A stretch of DNA of 64,000 nucleotides from Symbiodinium sp. CCMP2592 (lineage: Eukaryota; Sar; Dinophyceae; Suessiales; Symbiodiniaceae), in NCBI GenBank assembly GCA_905221615.1, contig CAJNDT010001891.1:500594-564593 (forward strand). Reading direction: 5' to 3'. A program made the position numbers and the translations under genes. Shown here one piece after another: positions 23,454 through 34,965 of the stretch. The notes under the pieces were generated by a model. The model saw only the letters and a program-made list of their open reading frames with translations. It was not told the DNA's origin and ran no database searches. The number at the start of each line of letters is the position of its first letter. The stretch's first letter is position 1.

Positions 23454-23510
23454 CATAGGGGCCTTGACACTTAGAACACTAGGGTTTAAGCTCCCTTGTG
23501 TCACCTTCTA
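23454..23510. mobile_element. Left fragment of a family F element
   Basis: ATCATAGGGGCCTTGACACTTAGAA only. It lies just beyond the D element at 23309. Confidence 0.45.
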
Positions 23511-23654
23511 TACATCTTCATATTACATTCAGTTCATTTTACGTAACCTTCTATACATCTTTATATTGCTTTATATTACTACGGTACCAGTATTGTGAGC
23601 AATCAGAAGTAGTCCAAACTAGTCTTCGCCATCCCCAGCACAACAGCCGCTGTC

Positions 23655-23740
23655 GCGGGTGGAGGTGGTAGTGGTGGTGGAGGGTTTAGGGTTTAGGTTT
23701 TAGTGTTTAGAGTTTAGGGTGGAGGTGGTGGTAGAGGTGA
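23655..23740. repeat. GGTGGAGGTGGT repeat split by a telomere-like tract
   Basis: GGTGGAGGTGGTAGTGGTGGTGGA and GTGGAGGTGGTGGTAGAGGTG lie on either side of GGGTTTAGGGTTTAGGTTTTAGTGTTTAGAG. Confidence 0.78.
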
Positions 23741-24120
23741 AGATGGTAGCTCAGTAACCATTATTGCGAAGCAGCAATAGCTATATCTCAGTCTTAAAGT
23801 GATTACGGCGGTACATGAATGTTGGGAACTGATAACAGTAGCGGCACGATTGGAAGCCTAACAGCGATATAGGTGGCAGTAGACGATGTAGTAGTATCAG
23901 GAGGAGCGACAGCATCAGCAGCAAACAAGAAGTGCGTGTCGTCCTTGTCTTCGTCCCCGTAGCAGCGTGGTAACAACTATAAGTTGAAACCGTAGTGGTA
24001 GGTCGCCACGACGACCACGACGACGACTACTAACCACTGCTAATGCAAAAGCAAGCCCTTGTCAACACATGAGTCCATGTGATTCACCATGTCACTGTCA
24101 TGACCCGATAAAACCCTATA

Positions 24121-24208
24121 CCCATAGGGTCCATAGTTCCTTTTTGGGATTACCTTATAGGATCCTAAATATAAGCCGCCAAAAGGAACTACTATGGAGC
24201 CTATGGGC
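24121..24208. mobile_element. Family E inverted-repeat element
   Basis: CCCATAGGGTCCATAGTTCC pairs with GGAACTACTATGGAGCCTATGGG (24185-24207). Both arms are of the CATAG subtype. Confidence 0.83.
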
Positions 24209-24437
24209 AACCACTAGTTCGACTCAAGCCCCAAACTCTACCTAACCCCGACTAGTAGAGTAGGTAACCTTTAACCTTTTTTGGGTAGTATAGCCCCTAT
24301 ATTATAATCCCTATATACCCAAAAAGGAAACGCCCACCACCGCTGGGCCTTCAAGGCTTCGCCTTCCGGCACAGCCTCCATTCCGGTGCCTGCCGGAACC
24401 TTTGGGCCGGAATGCGAGGACCCGCAGGCTTAGGGCT

Positions 24438-24562
24438 TACTTAAAGGGGCATGGGACTTAGTGACTAGGGTTTTAATTAGGGTAACAATACTAATAATTA
24501 CTTATAACCTCGATTAGACCACTTACAACCCTACTTACTAAGTCCCATGATCCTCCAAGTAG
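24438..24562. mobile_element. Family D inverted-repeat element
   Basis: TTACTTAAAGGGGCATGGGA pairs with CCCATGATCCTCCAAGTA. Interior TTATAACC.CGATTAG matches the family. Confidence 0.83.
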
Positions 24563-24760
24563 GGTTTAGGAGTTCAGGGTTTAGGGTTTGGCTGTAAGGG
24601 GTGCGGTTTTGGGGTGCATGGATTCGGGGTTATGGGTTGAAGGTTCAAAGTATCGAAGGATTTGGAAGGGGTAGCGAACCTGCAGACAACGTCACAGGTC
24701 TCAATGGAAAGTTCGAGTAGATTGTAGATGAAGCAGTGGAGGCATTTTACATCTGTGACC

Positions 24761-24808
24761 TACTATAGGGGCCTTAATAATTAGAATAGGGTTTGGGGTC
24801 CGGTTAGG
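24761..24808. mobile_element. Left fragment of a family F element
   Basis: TACTATAGGGGCCTTAATAA and TTAGAATAGGGTTTGGGG, then unrelated sequence. Confidence 0.6.
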
Positions 24809-25115
24809 TTCGAAGGAGCTGCGACCAATGCTCTCAAGCGATGCCTACGAGACCGTCAAATTATAGGGTTTCTGCTCATCTATGTGCTGTTCTTCATGAG
24901 CCGACTGCTTTGGAAACCCTGACACTTACAGCCTCAAACGTACATGTCAAAATCTGAGCCGAAAGCCACCACGCCAAGACACCCTAAAAATCTAAACCTC
25001 GGACTTACACCCCAGACCCCAACCCTATAGCGATATCAGGTCTGTGCAAGACATTCGGAAAGACTTGGAAAAGGGTTTCCGGAGGGCTGGGCTGAGGGAA
25101 GGGATGCTAAAGCTA

Positions 25116-25188
25116 ATGTAGGGGCCTTGTAAAGTGCAATAGGGTTGCGGTGTTTTCCGCATTTCTATAGTCTACTATAAGGGACTAT
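25116..25188. mobile_element. Degenerate family F fragment
   Basis: AATGTAGGGGCCTTGTAAAG and AATAGGGTTGCGG resemble the F left arm. Confidence 0.4.
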
Positions 25189-25354
25189 GAAGGGGAGATT
25201 GATCATGCCGGCGGTTCTGACCCTATAATCAGTTCCACCATTCATTAAGCATCCAACTAACAGTAAAGCACTCTCCTGAAAATGCTCCGTAAACTGTTCC
25301 TGTCCTTTGAAATCTAGCCTGGAATAGGGTTTCAGAAGCCAGAGCATGAGCAGG

Positions 25355-25475
25355 AGAAAGAGAGGAGCGGGAGCAAGAGCAAAATCAAGACCAGCAGCAA
25401 GACAAACAAGGGCAGGAGCAAGAGCAAAAGCCAAAGCGGGAGCAGGAGCCAGAGCAACAGCAAGATCTGCCAAAA
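25355..25475. repeat. GGAGCAAGAGCA-type hexanucleotide repeat
   Basis: Imperfect GGAGCA/AGAGCA/AAAGCC units give an Arg-Ala-Gly-Ala-rich frame on the plus strand and a Leu-Ala-Pro-rich one on the minus. No product recognised. Confidence 0.75.
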
Positions 25476-25714
25476 GTGGCGGTCCCTTCGTGGTATCAAA
25501 AACACTGTTCGAGCTTCTATTGCAGGGTCCCGTCCTTTCATGTTCAGGGTATGAGATCAAGGCCCTTGCCCCGTCCAAGGGACTTGATGGCTTTCGGGGT
25601 ATGCGGTGTTACCGTATCTAGCATTGAGGGCGTGGACTTTAGGGCTCCTTACTAGAAGTTTCTGCATGATGGCTTTCGATTCAAGGCTTTCAAAGTTTAG
25701 ACTTTACAAGTGCA

Positions 25715-25816
25715 AACAGGGGCCTTGATACTTGGAACAGGGTTTTGGGGCCCACTTTTCTAGAAAGATAATATGGAACCATCAAAATAGTATAGGCAAT
25801 TATTAGGGCCCTTTTG
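25715..25816. mobile_element. Family F element
   Basis: AACAGGGGCCTTGATACTTG at the left; AAATAGTATAGGCAATTATT and AGGGCCCTTTT at the right. Confidence 0.75.
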
Positions 25817-26475
25817 ATAGAGTGAAAGGCTTGCAGAGGGATCACCTGGAACCTGGCAGACGTTGCATACGAGCTGCGCTGGCTTCGGGTGCCTTGGCAG
25901 GCCTGGCCGTGCCTGGCTGATGGGAACGGGTTTAGGGTTTGGTTGAGGGCTTAGGGCTTAGAGTTTGAGGTCTCGCTGGTTTAGCTAATCCCAGCTAGAC
26001 TAAAAGTCCTGTCCTAGAACATGTGAAGGCAAAAGCTTCAAACAAAAAGTGAGGGTAGGTTACGGAAGCCGAATCCCGAATCGGGGTCTTGGAAAGGGGA
26101 TCCTGAAACCTAGGTAGCTTCACCTGCACCTTTCGAAGCCCTTGACGATGTATGCGGGAACGATCAGGGCGAGGCTCATTTTGCTTCCAGAACCGGTTCC
26201 AAGGTTAAGGGTTCGGGTTGTAGGAAGTTGCAGGCATGCGGTCCGTAACATTTTTTTCGGTGGGGTTTAGGAAGGTTTTCCACTCAGGGTGAAAATCCGC
26301 GAATCTCCCGCCCAAACCCATAGGAACTTCCGAAATTCATCGAAAACTTCTGAATAGTACATAAACCCTATAAGCCCTAAAGTCCTAATGCAAAGGAACC
26401 CTCAAGAACAGCTCTGGAGGCCGCAGAAACCCTCACCCTCAGTCGGAGACCGAGGAACTCCACAAACATACCTTG

Positions 26476-26559
26476 GGTACGGCCCCCCCTCAGTAATAGT
26501 TGAATAGTCTTATGAAATAGTGGCCCTATTCTAGACTCTTACTGTATGGGGGCCGTACC
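26476..26559. mobile_element. Family J inverted-repeat element
   Basis: GGTACGGCCCCCCCTCAGTA pairs with TACTGTATGGGGGCCGTACC. Confidence 0.8.
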
Positions 26560-26598
26560 ATAAACATACCAGCCAACTCCTCTCAACAACAGCAGCCC

Positions 26599-26765
26599 CT
26601 AAACCCTGAACCCCTAAACCCCTAAACCCTAAACCCCGAAACCCTAAACCCCTAAAACCCTAAACCCCTCAACCCTAAACCCTAAAGCCCTAATCCCTAA
26701 ACCCTAAACCCCTAACCCCTCATCCCTCAACCCCAGATCCGAACCCCAAGCCCTAAGCCATAAAC
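26599..26765. repeat. CCCTAAA telomere-like tract
   Basis: Mix of CCCTAAA and CCCCTAAA units. A second short tract lies at 26920-27005. Confidence 0.85.
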
Positions 26766-27132
26766 AATAGAACAGGGCTTGTTCGGGGTGATCTTACGCT
26801 GTTTTTCGCTGTATAAGTATATAAGGGCCATAAGGCGACATGATTACTAGAAGTTTGGTAGTTGCGAGTGCGACTATCCTACTGTTTAGCATCTTACCTA
26901 AAATGCTGTAGACCATGACGCCTAAACCCTCAAACCCTTAAACCCTGAACCCCAAACCCCCAAACCCTGAAAACCCCCAAATCCTGCAGCCTCAACCAAG
27001 CCCTAAACCAACGCCTGGAGGCAGTGGTGGCTTCCCCGGCACGGAAGCCGTGGCACCTGCACTCTTCCAAAACCGCAGGGTTTTGGTTTAGGGTTTAGGG
27101 TTTTTTGGGCGGGGGGAAAAAGTCTTTAGGTT

Positions 27133-27201
27133 GGGTACAGCCCCATACAGTAACATCTTTTCTATGAATATTATCCAACTGTTACTGAGTGGGGGCAGTA
27201 C
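27133..27201. mobile_element. Family J inverted-repeat element, short copy
   Basis: GGTACAGCCCCATACAGTAA pairs with GTTACTGAGTGGGGGCAGTAC. Confidence 0.72.
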
Positions 27202-28901
27202 AAAACTTTAGGGTGGGTGGCAGGGCTAAGGGCGTATTTGGCTCAGGGCTCAGGGCCTTCAAGGGGTTTTGGCGGTAGCAAGTCTCGAGGGGTAAGATTT
27301 CCGCAGCAGAGGTTGCGTTTTCATTCGGGGTTCGTGGCTAAGTGTTTAGGGGTTAGGCTGTTGGACTTTAAAATGACGAGCAAGGCCCAGCTGTTCTACA
27401 CGCGTTGGCGAACCTCCTCTGAGACACGGGCCTGAGTGAACTCGGCAACATTGCTACCCTAAACCCTAAACCCGACCATTTGCAGCCCAAGGCCATGAAC
27501 TAAAAACCAAACACTACCCGCCTCAAACTCATCCATGCCTTAAACACTTAATAAGCATGTGAAGATCTATACGCAAGGTTCCCAGCCTGTACCGTCTTCT
27601 GCCAAGAGAGCAGAGATGAGGAAGTCCTTGCACCGGAGATCAATCATCAGCTCTTTTTTGTTTGATAGGGGGGTCTTCGAAGACTGTTATTTCGGGCTTT
27701 TTGTTGCGACAATCCCGAACCTGCAAGACAAGAGAAAAAGAGCACGAACAGGAAGAGGAATGACTGCGGTGCCACAATTCCTCCACCTGGCTGCATGTTC
27801 CTGGAGCCAAACGACGAGGGTTGACACTGCTGCCTTTGTCCAGAGCTGCCATTTGCTTGATGCCGGTGTCCTCTGTAGCATACCATACTTGAGGGAGAGA
27901 CGCAGAACATCTAAAACAGAGACACATGTATTTCGACATACTCGTAGGAAGACAGGCAAGTTCATACCATCAACATGGTAAGTGTGCAGATCGTTACTTC
28001 TGTATATATGCACGAATTCAACGTAAACAGCATGATCTCTATCCGTATGTATATGCCTAGTTCTTGTCTAACCCTTTATCCATCTTCGTCGCTCGCTCGC
28101 TCTCGCTCCCTGGCTATCTCTCTCCCTCCCTCTCGCTCCTTCGTCAGGGCATGAGGTCTCTCAATCTCTCTCCGCTCCCGTGTTTGATTGAGGTGTCCTG
28201 GGTTCGACCAGGCGAGACAGGATCTGGAAGCCTGTCCTCCAGATGGGCACGTCTGCATCTAATGCACGGTTAGCAAACAAAGCAGTGCAGCTTCATGCGA
28301 AGTGTAAGACAGCTGGCCACGGCCACAAAATCGCCAAAAACCTAAAACCCAAGGCCAGCTATCGTCGCCAGTCAAAGCTGTTGAGGTGTACAGGCTGGCC
28401 AAAGTTTAGCACACGACCCGAGTGTACTTGTGCAGATCCCCTGCTGTCTTCGAGCCATGTGAGAAAAGGTGCCTTTCCACACTATACGACCCATGCCCGA
28501 GTCCTTTGATGGTCGAGGGTCTAGGGCAATGAACCCGTGAGCGATAAGACTCCCAAAACTAAATCCACCAGAACCCGGTGCGAAACGCCAAGTTATCACA
28601 CTTATGCGCATGATAATCTACAGATGAGCCCGTGCCTGTTCTCCGTATCACTCTATGACATCCCACATCCCGCATTGTGATCCAAATCAGATAACCATCC
28701 TGCGCGGCACCAAGCTATGTTTTGCTTCGGCGTATCATCTCAATATCTTGAGAAAGGGCAGCTTCTTGCTGCTCGCTACAGGTAGCAATCTCCTCGTCAC
28801 AACTGGTTTCGGCCTACGCATGAAATCTCCAGCCCCCCAACGACAAAACAAGCTGAACGCATCATCTCTGATACAAAAAGTTCAAGGCGCGAACCTTAAC
28901 A
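27202..28901. other. Unassigned, repeat-poor DNA
   Basis: One of the longer stretches without listed elements. A plus frame at 27559-27981 (140 codons) overlaps minus frames of about 100 codons over the same bases. Neither shows a known domain, so no gene is called. Confidence 0.55.
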
Positions 28902-29034
28902 GTCAAAATCATGGTCCCTTGTTGGGTCCTTGATATAATCGGCACCTCATATGGGGGTTTCCGAAAATAGGGTACCCTAAAGAGTAGGATCCTTGTTATA
29001 AGGGGGTACCCCAAAAAGGGGCCATAACCTTGAC
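28902..29034. mobile_element. Family C element carrying half of a family B element
   Basis: The outer parts GTCAAAATCATGGTCCC and AGGGGCCATAACCTTGAC are the two ends of family C. The middle, from GGGGGTTTCCGAAAATAGGG to CCTTGTTATAAGG (28954-29013), is the left half of family B. The right half of B is absent, so this is a chimera rather than a simple insertion. Confidence 0.72.
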
Positions 29035-30045
29035 CTCAAAAAAACACGTGCAAAAAGCTCCGACGTCTGGTTCGGGACTGTCCTCTGGTCGGGGCTGGAG
29101 ATCCGACCTGGGATCCACTTGCCCTTGGCATCTAAGGACTCATATGTTAAGGCTTTTGGGCCCAAAGACGTTATTATATAAGGCTTTGGGGCTATTTTGA
29201 TGCCCAGGGTTGTGTTCTGGGTTTAGGGGCAGGTCCGGCGATGTGATTCGATGTTCGTCGTCAGGGTTTCGGGCCGAGACTTGAGGCTTCAGGCTTTAGG
29301 GCTTAGAGTTCGAGGCTTTAGGCTTTAGGGTTTGGGGCTTTCGTGGGTGTTATCTGTTGTGAACTGCGCAAGAGAGTTTGACATTGGGGATTCGAGTGTA
29401 CCGGAATGCTTCACATCCGCATCATCCGCGGGCCGCAGATGTTCGAAATCGGCCTAGGCAGAACCAGCCCTATACCGGACAGCAGCGAATGTAGTGCCCC
29501 GACTTGAGAGTTCCGCCGCATTTTGCAGCACCTCATGTAGACTCCGACTCATGACTGGTCCTTGAATGTTCACGCATCCTGCAAAGAACCGAAGCTGTAA
29601 AGCACATCGGAACCCTGGAAGCCACAACCGTCTAGAGTCTGCACCCAACAAGGGTTCTAAGATCGGGGACTTAAGAGTTAGAGTAGGGTTTTGGGGCCAT
29701 GACACCATAGATATAATCAGGAACCCCTAGAATAGTATTGGTATTTATTTCGGCCCCTATATTACAGACCCGAAGCTACTCAACACGCCGAAGCGACCGA
29801 ATGATCTTAAGCCGTGAAGTCCTCTTGTACGGTTCGGGGCTTATACATGGTCCCCGAAGTTTGCCTGCCCTGTAAACCACAAGCCCACATCCCGAAACAG
29901 CTCAAATGTTTATCACCGAAAACCCTACTTACAAGCACACACCACAAAGAAGACGAAAGCCCAGCCCCTCAAACCCTCAAACCTTGAAACCCGAAACAAA
30001 ATCCTAAACCCCAAATCCCTAAACTCCTAAAGCGCCCGAAACCCC
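29035..30045. other. Unassigned DNA
   Basis: One F element and degenerate CCCTAAA-like sequence at 29960-30045. Confidence 0.6.
29661..29764. mobile_element. Family F element
   Basis: GATCGGGGACTTAAGAGTTA at the left; AGAATAGTATTGGTATTTAT and CGGCCCCTATATTA at the right. Confidence 0.75.
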
Positions 30046-30256
30046 ACAGGCCCTAACCCCCAAAATCCTACGCCTCCCCTGTGGGGGACTTAGTAAGTAG
30101 GTTATAAGTAGACTTCTAAGTGCCTTAAAAGGAACACTAAGTCCCCCGACCCTCCAAGTAACCCCCCAAATCCTACCGCCTCCCCTGTGGGCCCTAAACC
30201 CTAAACCCTAAACCCACAGGCCCTAACCCCCCAAAATCCTACGCCTTTTCTGTGGG
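30046..30256. repeat. Three copies of a CCTAACCCCCAAAATCCTACGCC unit
   Basis: The unit, ending in CTGTGGG, occurs at about 30050, 30163 and 30220. The first is interrupted by a short D element and the second is followed by perfect CCCTAAA repeats. Confidence 0.65.
30080..30162. mobile_element. Short family D element inside a triplicated repeat
   Basis: GGGGGACTTAGTAAGTAGG and CACTAAGTCCCCC...CTCCAAGTA are shortened D arms. The flanks belong to a unit with CTAACCCCC.AAATCCTACGCC that recurs nearby without the element. Confidence 0.68.
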
Positions 30257-30335
30257 CACCAGCTTAAGCTCTGCTCCGAGGTCGACGACCTTGGCCAGTG
30301 AGGCCTGTGATGGGGTCTGGGGCTCTTTGGGATTT

Positions 30336-30500
30336 AGGGTTTAGGGTTTATGGGGTTTAGGGGTTTAGGGTTTATGGGGTTTAGGGGTTTAGCTTAGGGC
30401 TTGTGGGGTTTAGGGGTTTAGCTTAGGGTTTATGGGGATTAGGGTTTAGGGTTTATGGGGTTTAGGGGTTTAGCTTACGGCCTAGGGCTTTGTGGGGATA
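30336..30500. repeat. TTTAGGG tract with a higher-order unit
   Basis: TTTATGGGGTTTAGGGGTTTAG recurs about every 30-40 bp with GCTTAGGG between. Confidence 0.8.
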
Positions 30501-31351
30501 AGGGTTTGCGGTTACGGTTGCAGATTTGGGGTGTTGGTTTAAGGCTTATTGGTTCTTGTGATGATATGGTCTTCCTGGATTTTGGAGACAGTTTCATGCG
30601 TTTGTGTCTATAGGTTCGTGTGGGGAGTTACCAGTCGCACTGCAACTCTGCAGCCACAAGCCTCTAAGCCCCTATGCCCCATGCACCTTCCTGTAAGGAG
30701 CACCGGCCTTCAAGCTCGTATGACAGAGACTACAGTCGGCCGCCCTGCCAAGAAACGACTGCTTGGTGACACCAGCCCAACATCTCTACCACACAAGTAT
30801 TTCATGTGAAACAGACACGAGAGCCTCGACAAAAGAAACGTCTAGACGCACCCCTAAACTCGGAAGGCGAAAACCTGATCCCAAACTAGGCCATCTAAAG
30901 CCCTACCAGTTTGAGACCCAGAAATGCACAAACCCGATATCAGATCGCTTGACTGTATATACCCTGAACAATCGCCTGGCTTGGCCGCCGTTGCGTACCT
31001 ACTCGGCGATTCGGGGTTTCAGGCTCAGGACCTTGCGGGCTTTGAATTCTCAAATGATGGGCCGTAACAGTTACTGGAGGAAGGTCTTTGCTTCATGGTC
31101 CCTGTGAGTGTCTCCGAAGCTCTTCTCCAACTCCTTGGTGCCCTACACGATTTGAAAGCTTTGCAAACACACTATTACGCAGCGCGTGCTCTTTTAACTC
31201 ATAATAACTGGTGGTCCACTGTTCGGCATGTGGCGGGCATCCAGACTTGCCGTGAATGCTTCAAACTTAGGGCCAAACCCAAGCCCTCAACCTTCAGCGC
31301 AAAGTGTTAACCTCCAAATCTCGAAACCTTGAACTCAAGGCTTGCACTAAC
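30501..31351. other. Unassigned DNA
   Basis: Frames of 70-115 codons at 30549-31310 without recognisable domains. Confidence 0.6.
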
Positions 31352-31488
31352 CATGCTCGCTTGGGGTTGGTGCTTCCAAAATGTTTGAGTGCTCGCTCGT
31401 TTGCGCCGGCTGATTGTTTGCACGAGGCGTGCTGCGCAAGCGAGCAAGCACGCAATGTTGTTAGAAGCACGCACCTCGAGCGAGCATG
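31352..31488. mobile_element. Family M inverted-repeat element, first of a pair
   Basis: CATGCTCGCTTGGGGTTGGT pairs with GCACCTCGAGCGAGCATG. It is GC-rich, with GCGAGCAAGC/GCTCGCTCG inside. A second copy follows 71 bp on. Confidence 0.78.
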
Positions 31489-31559
31489 CATAGGATTCTT
31501 CATGGAATCTAACCGCAAACCCTGAACACCTCTGCGGCGAGTCTGAAGCCTCGATTCTG

Positions 31560-31700
31560 CATGCTCGCTAGGGGATGGTGTTTCTAACAGTTCTGGGTGC
31601 TCTCTGGCATGTGAGCGCTGCTCCGGCGCGCGTGAGAGCAAGCTCCACAACCGAGCAGGCACGCAGTTGTGTAGGGAAGCACGCAACTCGAGCGCGCATG
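31560..31700. mobile_element. Family M inverted-repeat element, second of a pair
   Basis: CATGCTCGCTAGGGGATGGT pairs with GCAACTCGAGCGCGCATG. Open frames across both strands here only reflect the stem. Confidence 0.76.
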
Positions 31701-31859
31701 GCTAGCGAAAGCCTTGATTAACTCAAAAAACGTGCAGACTCAACCCTACCAGCCCCTATACTGAAAACGTTGCCATGTTTTCCATCAAGCCCTTGGACAC
31801 ATAAATCCGAAGCCCTATAAACCCTTATCAAGTCTTATAAGCACTTTGAAAACACTTGT

Positions 31860-31994
31860 GCTTGGAGGGTCATGAGACTTAGTAAGTAGGGTTATAAGTA
31901 CCTTAGAATTGGGGCTATGAGTAATTATAAGTATAGTTGCCTTAAGTATAACCCTAAGTTAATTAATTACTAAGTCCCATGACCCTTGAAGTAA
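31860..31994. mobile_element. Family D inverted-repeat element
   Basis: GCTTGGAGGGTCATGAGACT pairs with AGTCCCATGACCCTTGAAGTA. Confidence 0.83.
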
Positions 31995-33905
31995 GCCACC
32001 CTGTAAATCCAGTCCCTGGCTCACTGTCAGGAACCTGACTTCGGCTGCCGTCGCTGTCGGAGTACCTTTAGTACCATGGGTGCTTAGTGCAAGGCTCAGG
32101 GCTTAAGGGCTTCGAGGGTTTGGAGTTTCGGGATTCAGTGTAGGGATTACATAGGGGTTTACGGTTTAGTAGCTGTGCCGCAAGGGCGGCCGCCAAAACT
32201 CCAGGATTTCCGGTCTAGTCAAGGGTGCCCCACCTACAGCACCTAGAGTTACGGACGAGGGAAGACAGCCCACTGGGCTTCGGTTTCACGCTTAGCGTCT
32301 GTATCATGCTCCCACGGAAGAAGCCTCCGGACAACTTTTGTTTTTTTGCAACTCTGTGGCCACAGACCTAGGGCCTAAACGCGATCCAGCCTGAAAGAAG
32401 ACACACTGCACTCAGCCCGAAACACCTACTACCGGATTTCAGATCCCGACATGCTAACTTCTAGATGTCAACCAACCTGGAAGGCCAAAAGAGTTCTCCC
32501 GAAACGCAGAAGGAGATCGATCCGAAGCGAACCTCAACACGTGTGCTCCGGGTTTTGATGTGGTCATAACAACGATGAAGCCTTAATGGTTTGCAGTAGT
32601 GATAGTAGCGTTTTGAACATGCAAGCAAGCATACGACTGTCATCTGCATTAACCAGTAGACGTTTATCCTCAGCGCAGGAATTGACCGGTTGCCTTCATC
32701 CATCTCCAGGGGAGGTTCTCGACCTGTTTGGGTTCCTGTAGGATCAAAACACCTTCACACATGCCAGGCTGCCTTTTCGAGGATGTATTACGCTCATCTC
32801 CTGTGTGATGCCACCCAGATCTGGGTACCGTCAAGTGTGAATCGCCCGAGCAACAGTAAATATCACATCGGTCTAAGCCCCCCAGAAGTTACTCCTCAAA
32901 GAGCGAAGCCCCTCAACGCCAAGGAAAATCTACCCAAAACCTGAAACTCTGAACCCTCATCCGCCTTTAAACTGAACTGGGCCAACTGCTGAAGCGAAGT
33001 GAAGAGCTGACTGATGTCGGAGTCCCTCTCCGCCTGTCTCCAGAGACGCGTTGTCGGAGAGCTCAGCGGGTGCAAAGCGCCACGAGTACGGTGTAAGGAT
33101 TCATTCAGAGCTCAGATGTAAGGCATGAGAGTTCAGGGCAGGGGTCAGGCTTCGGATGCATAAAAGGGCTACTTGTGTGTTGAAGGCACGTCGCGGTCAG
33201 CACATGCGAAAACGATCTCAGGATGTTCGTTGCTGTTGGTTTTCGCCCCTTTGTCTCTGCTGTAGCCCCCGGCGCATGTCTACTTGCTTACACGAACGAA
33301 CAGTTGCAGTATCCATAAGGTCCTTTGCACCATGACTTTTTGTATCCGTAACGATTGCAGGCGCTGTTGTTGATGCTCATGGGTAGCATTGCGAAACAAA
33401 GAGGGGGATGTTGGGAAGTAATATGGAAGCCTGAAATAAAACAAGGCCTCGGGGTATAACTAGTCTTTATTTTACAGAGGAACCCTGAAGCCTTTCCGGA
33501 ATCATGTTAAAATCATTCAGACTTTTCCCTTGCTGTGTAGTCTCTTTGTGTTCAACGGGGTTAAAAACCTGCCACTCAGGCGGGCTGTGCCTGCTTTCTC
33601 AACATGAAACTTCCGAAACCTGAGATCCTAATCCTTCAGCCCAAGCCCTAAACCTTAAGCCTAAAAGCCCAAAAGCCTAAACCCATAGCCATAGCCATGA
33701 AAATCGACTCACATCGCCGGACCTGCCCCGGAGACTTGAGCGTGTTCTCCCACTCTCCACCTAGGCAGGGTCTCCCTTGAAGGCTTCTTCGAACAACGGT
33801 TCTTCCGGGGTTCAACAAGGTAAGAAGGGGTTTGGGGCGAAGATGCTTCGGATCTAGGGTTCAGGTTTCGGGGTGAAGCTTTCGGGTTTGGTCTCATCTG
33901 GCTTC
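31995..33905. other. Unassigned, repeat-poor DNA
   Basis: Nearly 2 kb with few repeats and no gene recognised. It could hold exons of a gene I cannot identify. Confidence 0.5.
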
Positions 33906-33950
33906 CCTAAACCCTAAACCCTAAACCCTAAACCCTAAACCCCAAACCCG
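33906..33950. repeat. CCCTAAA array
   Basis: Five near-perfect CCCTAAA units, followed by CCCCAAACCC. Confidence 0.87.
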
Positions 33951-34485
33951 GCTTAGGTTTTGGACTTCGGAGTTTCGGAATGTTTCGGGTATGGGTTCGG
34001 AGCTTTAGGGGTTTAGGATGGTTTCGGGTCTTGGGCCACCGGCTTCGACCTTAGGCGGTCCGGCTTCGGTTTTGGGCTTCAAGTTTGGCATGTCGGGCTG
34101 AAGAGCTCGAGGGGAAACGTTGGATGGTTTAGGGTTCCCTTAACTGGGTTAGGATTCAAGGTTTAGAAAATTATATATGGACCTCGGAACACAAGCGGAA
34201 CGATGAGATGATCCATGTCGTGGCAGAGCGCAGAGTATCACTACCAACACACCTAAACCGTAATTGAAGGTTCTAAGTTCTAAGATCTGTGTAACCCTAA
34301 ACCATCATTGAACCTTCAAAGACCCCGAGTACCTTGCTGAAAGCCAACGCAGCTCCAGAACCCCCAAACCGGGCCAGGGACCAGGAGGATTGGCATCCTC
34401 CTTCTTTGCAGCTGCTGGCTCGGATTTCCCCTCAGTCCTGCGGTGGGGGGGGGAGGGGAGGGCGCTCGTCATTGGGGTTTGGGGC

Positions 34486-34600
34486 CTTGGGGTTTAGGAG
34501 TTTAGGGGTTTAGGGTTTAGGGGTTTAGGGGTTTCGGGGTTTAGGGGTTTAGGGGTTTCGGGGTTTCGGGGTTTAGGGGTTTAGGGGTTTAGGGTTTAGG
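34486..34600. repeat. TTTAGGGG tract
   Basis: Mostly eight-base TTTAGGGG units with TTTCGGGG variants, preceded by a G-rich run at 34445. Confidence 0.85.
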
Positions 34601-34736
34601 ACTTACCTTCAGATCTGGGACCAGCACCTCGAAGCATCTACCCACGGGCGGGGGCCTGGCTGTGCCGGTCTCCTCCACTGTCTTGTCGGAAACGGACGCC
34701 TGCACTGTGATCTATCGGCGCTCACAAGTATGCATA

Positions 34737-34737
<1 letters not shown>

Positions 34738-34776
<39 letters not shown>

Positions 34777-34828
34777 TTATTTGTTTATTTGTTTATATAC
34801 ATATATTTATTTATTTGGTTTATATATG

Positions 34829-34867
<39 letters not shown>

Positions 34868-34868
34868 C
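34738..34868. repeat. (TA)n/(TTTA)n microsatellite
   Basis: (TA)n, then TTTATTTATTTGTTTATTTG, then (TA)n again. Confidence 0.93.
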
Positions 34869-34965
34869 GGTTTAGGCCATTGACAATTTTTACCGACGCG
34901 AGCAAAAAACGAGCTGAAAGTCGTGAGGGCACCGCATCATCCCGTGGCTCTGTCTACGAGTTCTC

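Larger units (their letters stand above)
24809..26475. other. Unassigned DNA
   Basis: Contains F copies and a hexanucleotide repeat. 25820-26475 holds only scattered TTTAGGG-like pieces. Confidence 0.6.

Noticed and set aside
25165..25621. Arg/Ala-rich basic protein or its Leu/Ala-rich antisense
   Set aside because: Both are readings of an imperfect hexanucleotide repeat.
27225..27250. Relic of the dinoflagellate spliced leader (ATTTGGCTCAGGG)
   Set aside because: Only about ten bases agree with the end of the known leader as I remember it, and no gene or retrocopy follows. No better match was noticed by eye anywhere in the window.
27559..28013. 140-codon plus frame and overlapping minus frames
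   Set aside because: Both strands are open over the same bases and neither has a known domain, codon signature or splice context that would favour one.
31294..31686. 130-codon minus frame at the family M pair
   Set aside because: It is explained by the GC-rich stems of two inverted-repeat elements; the opposite strand is also open.
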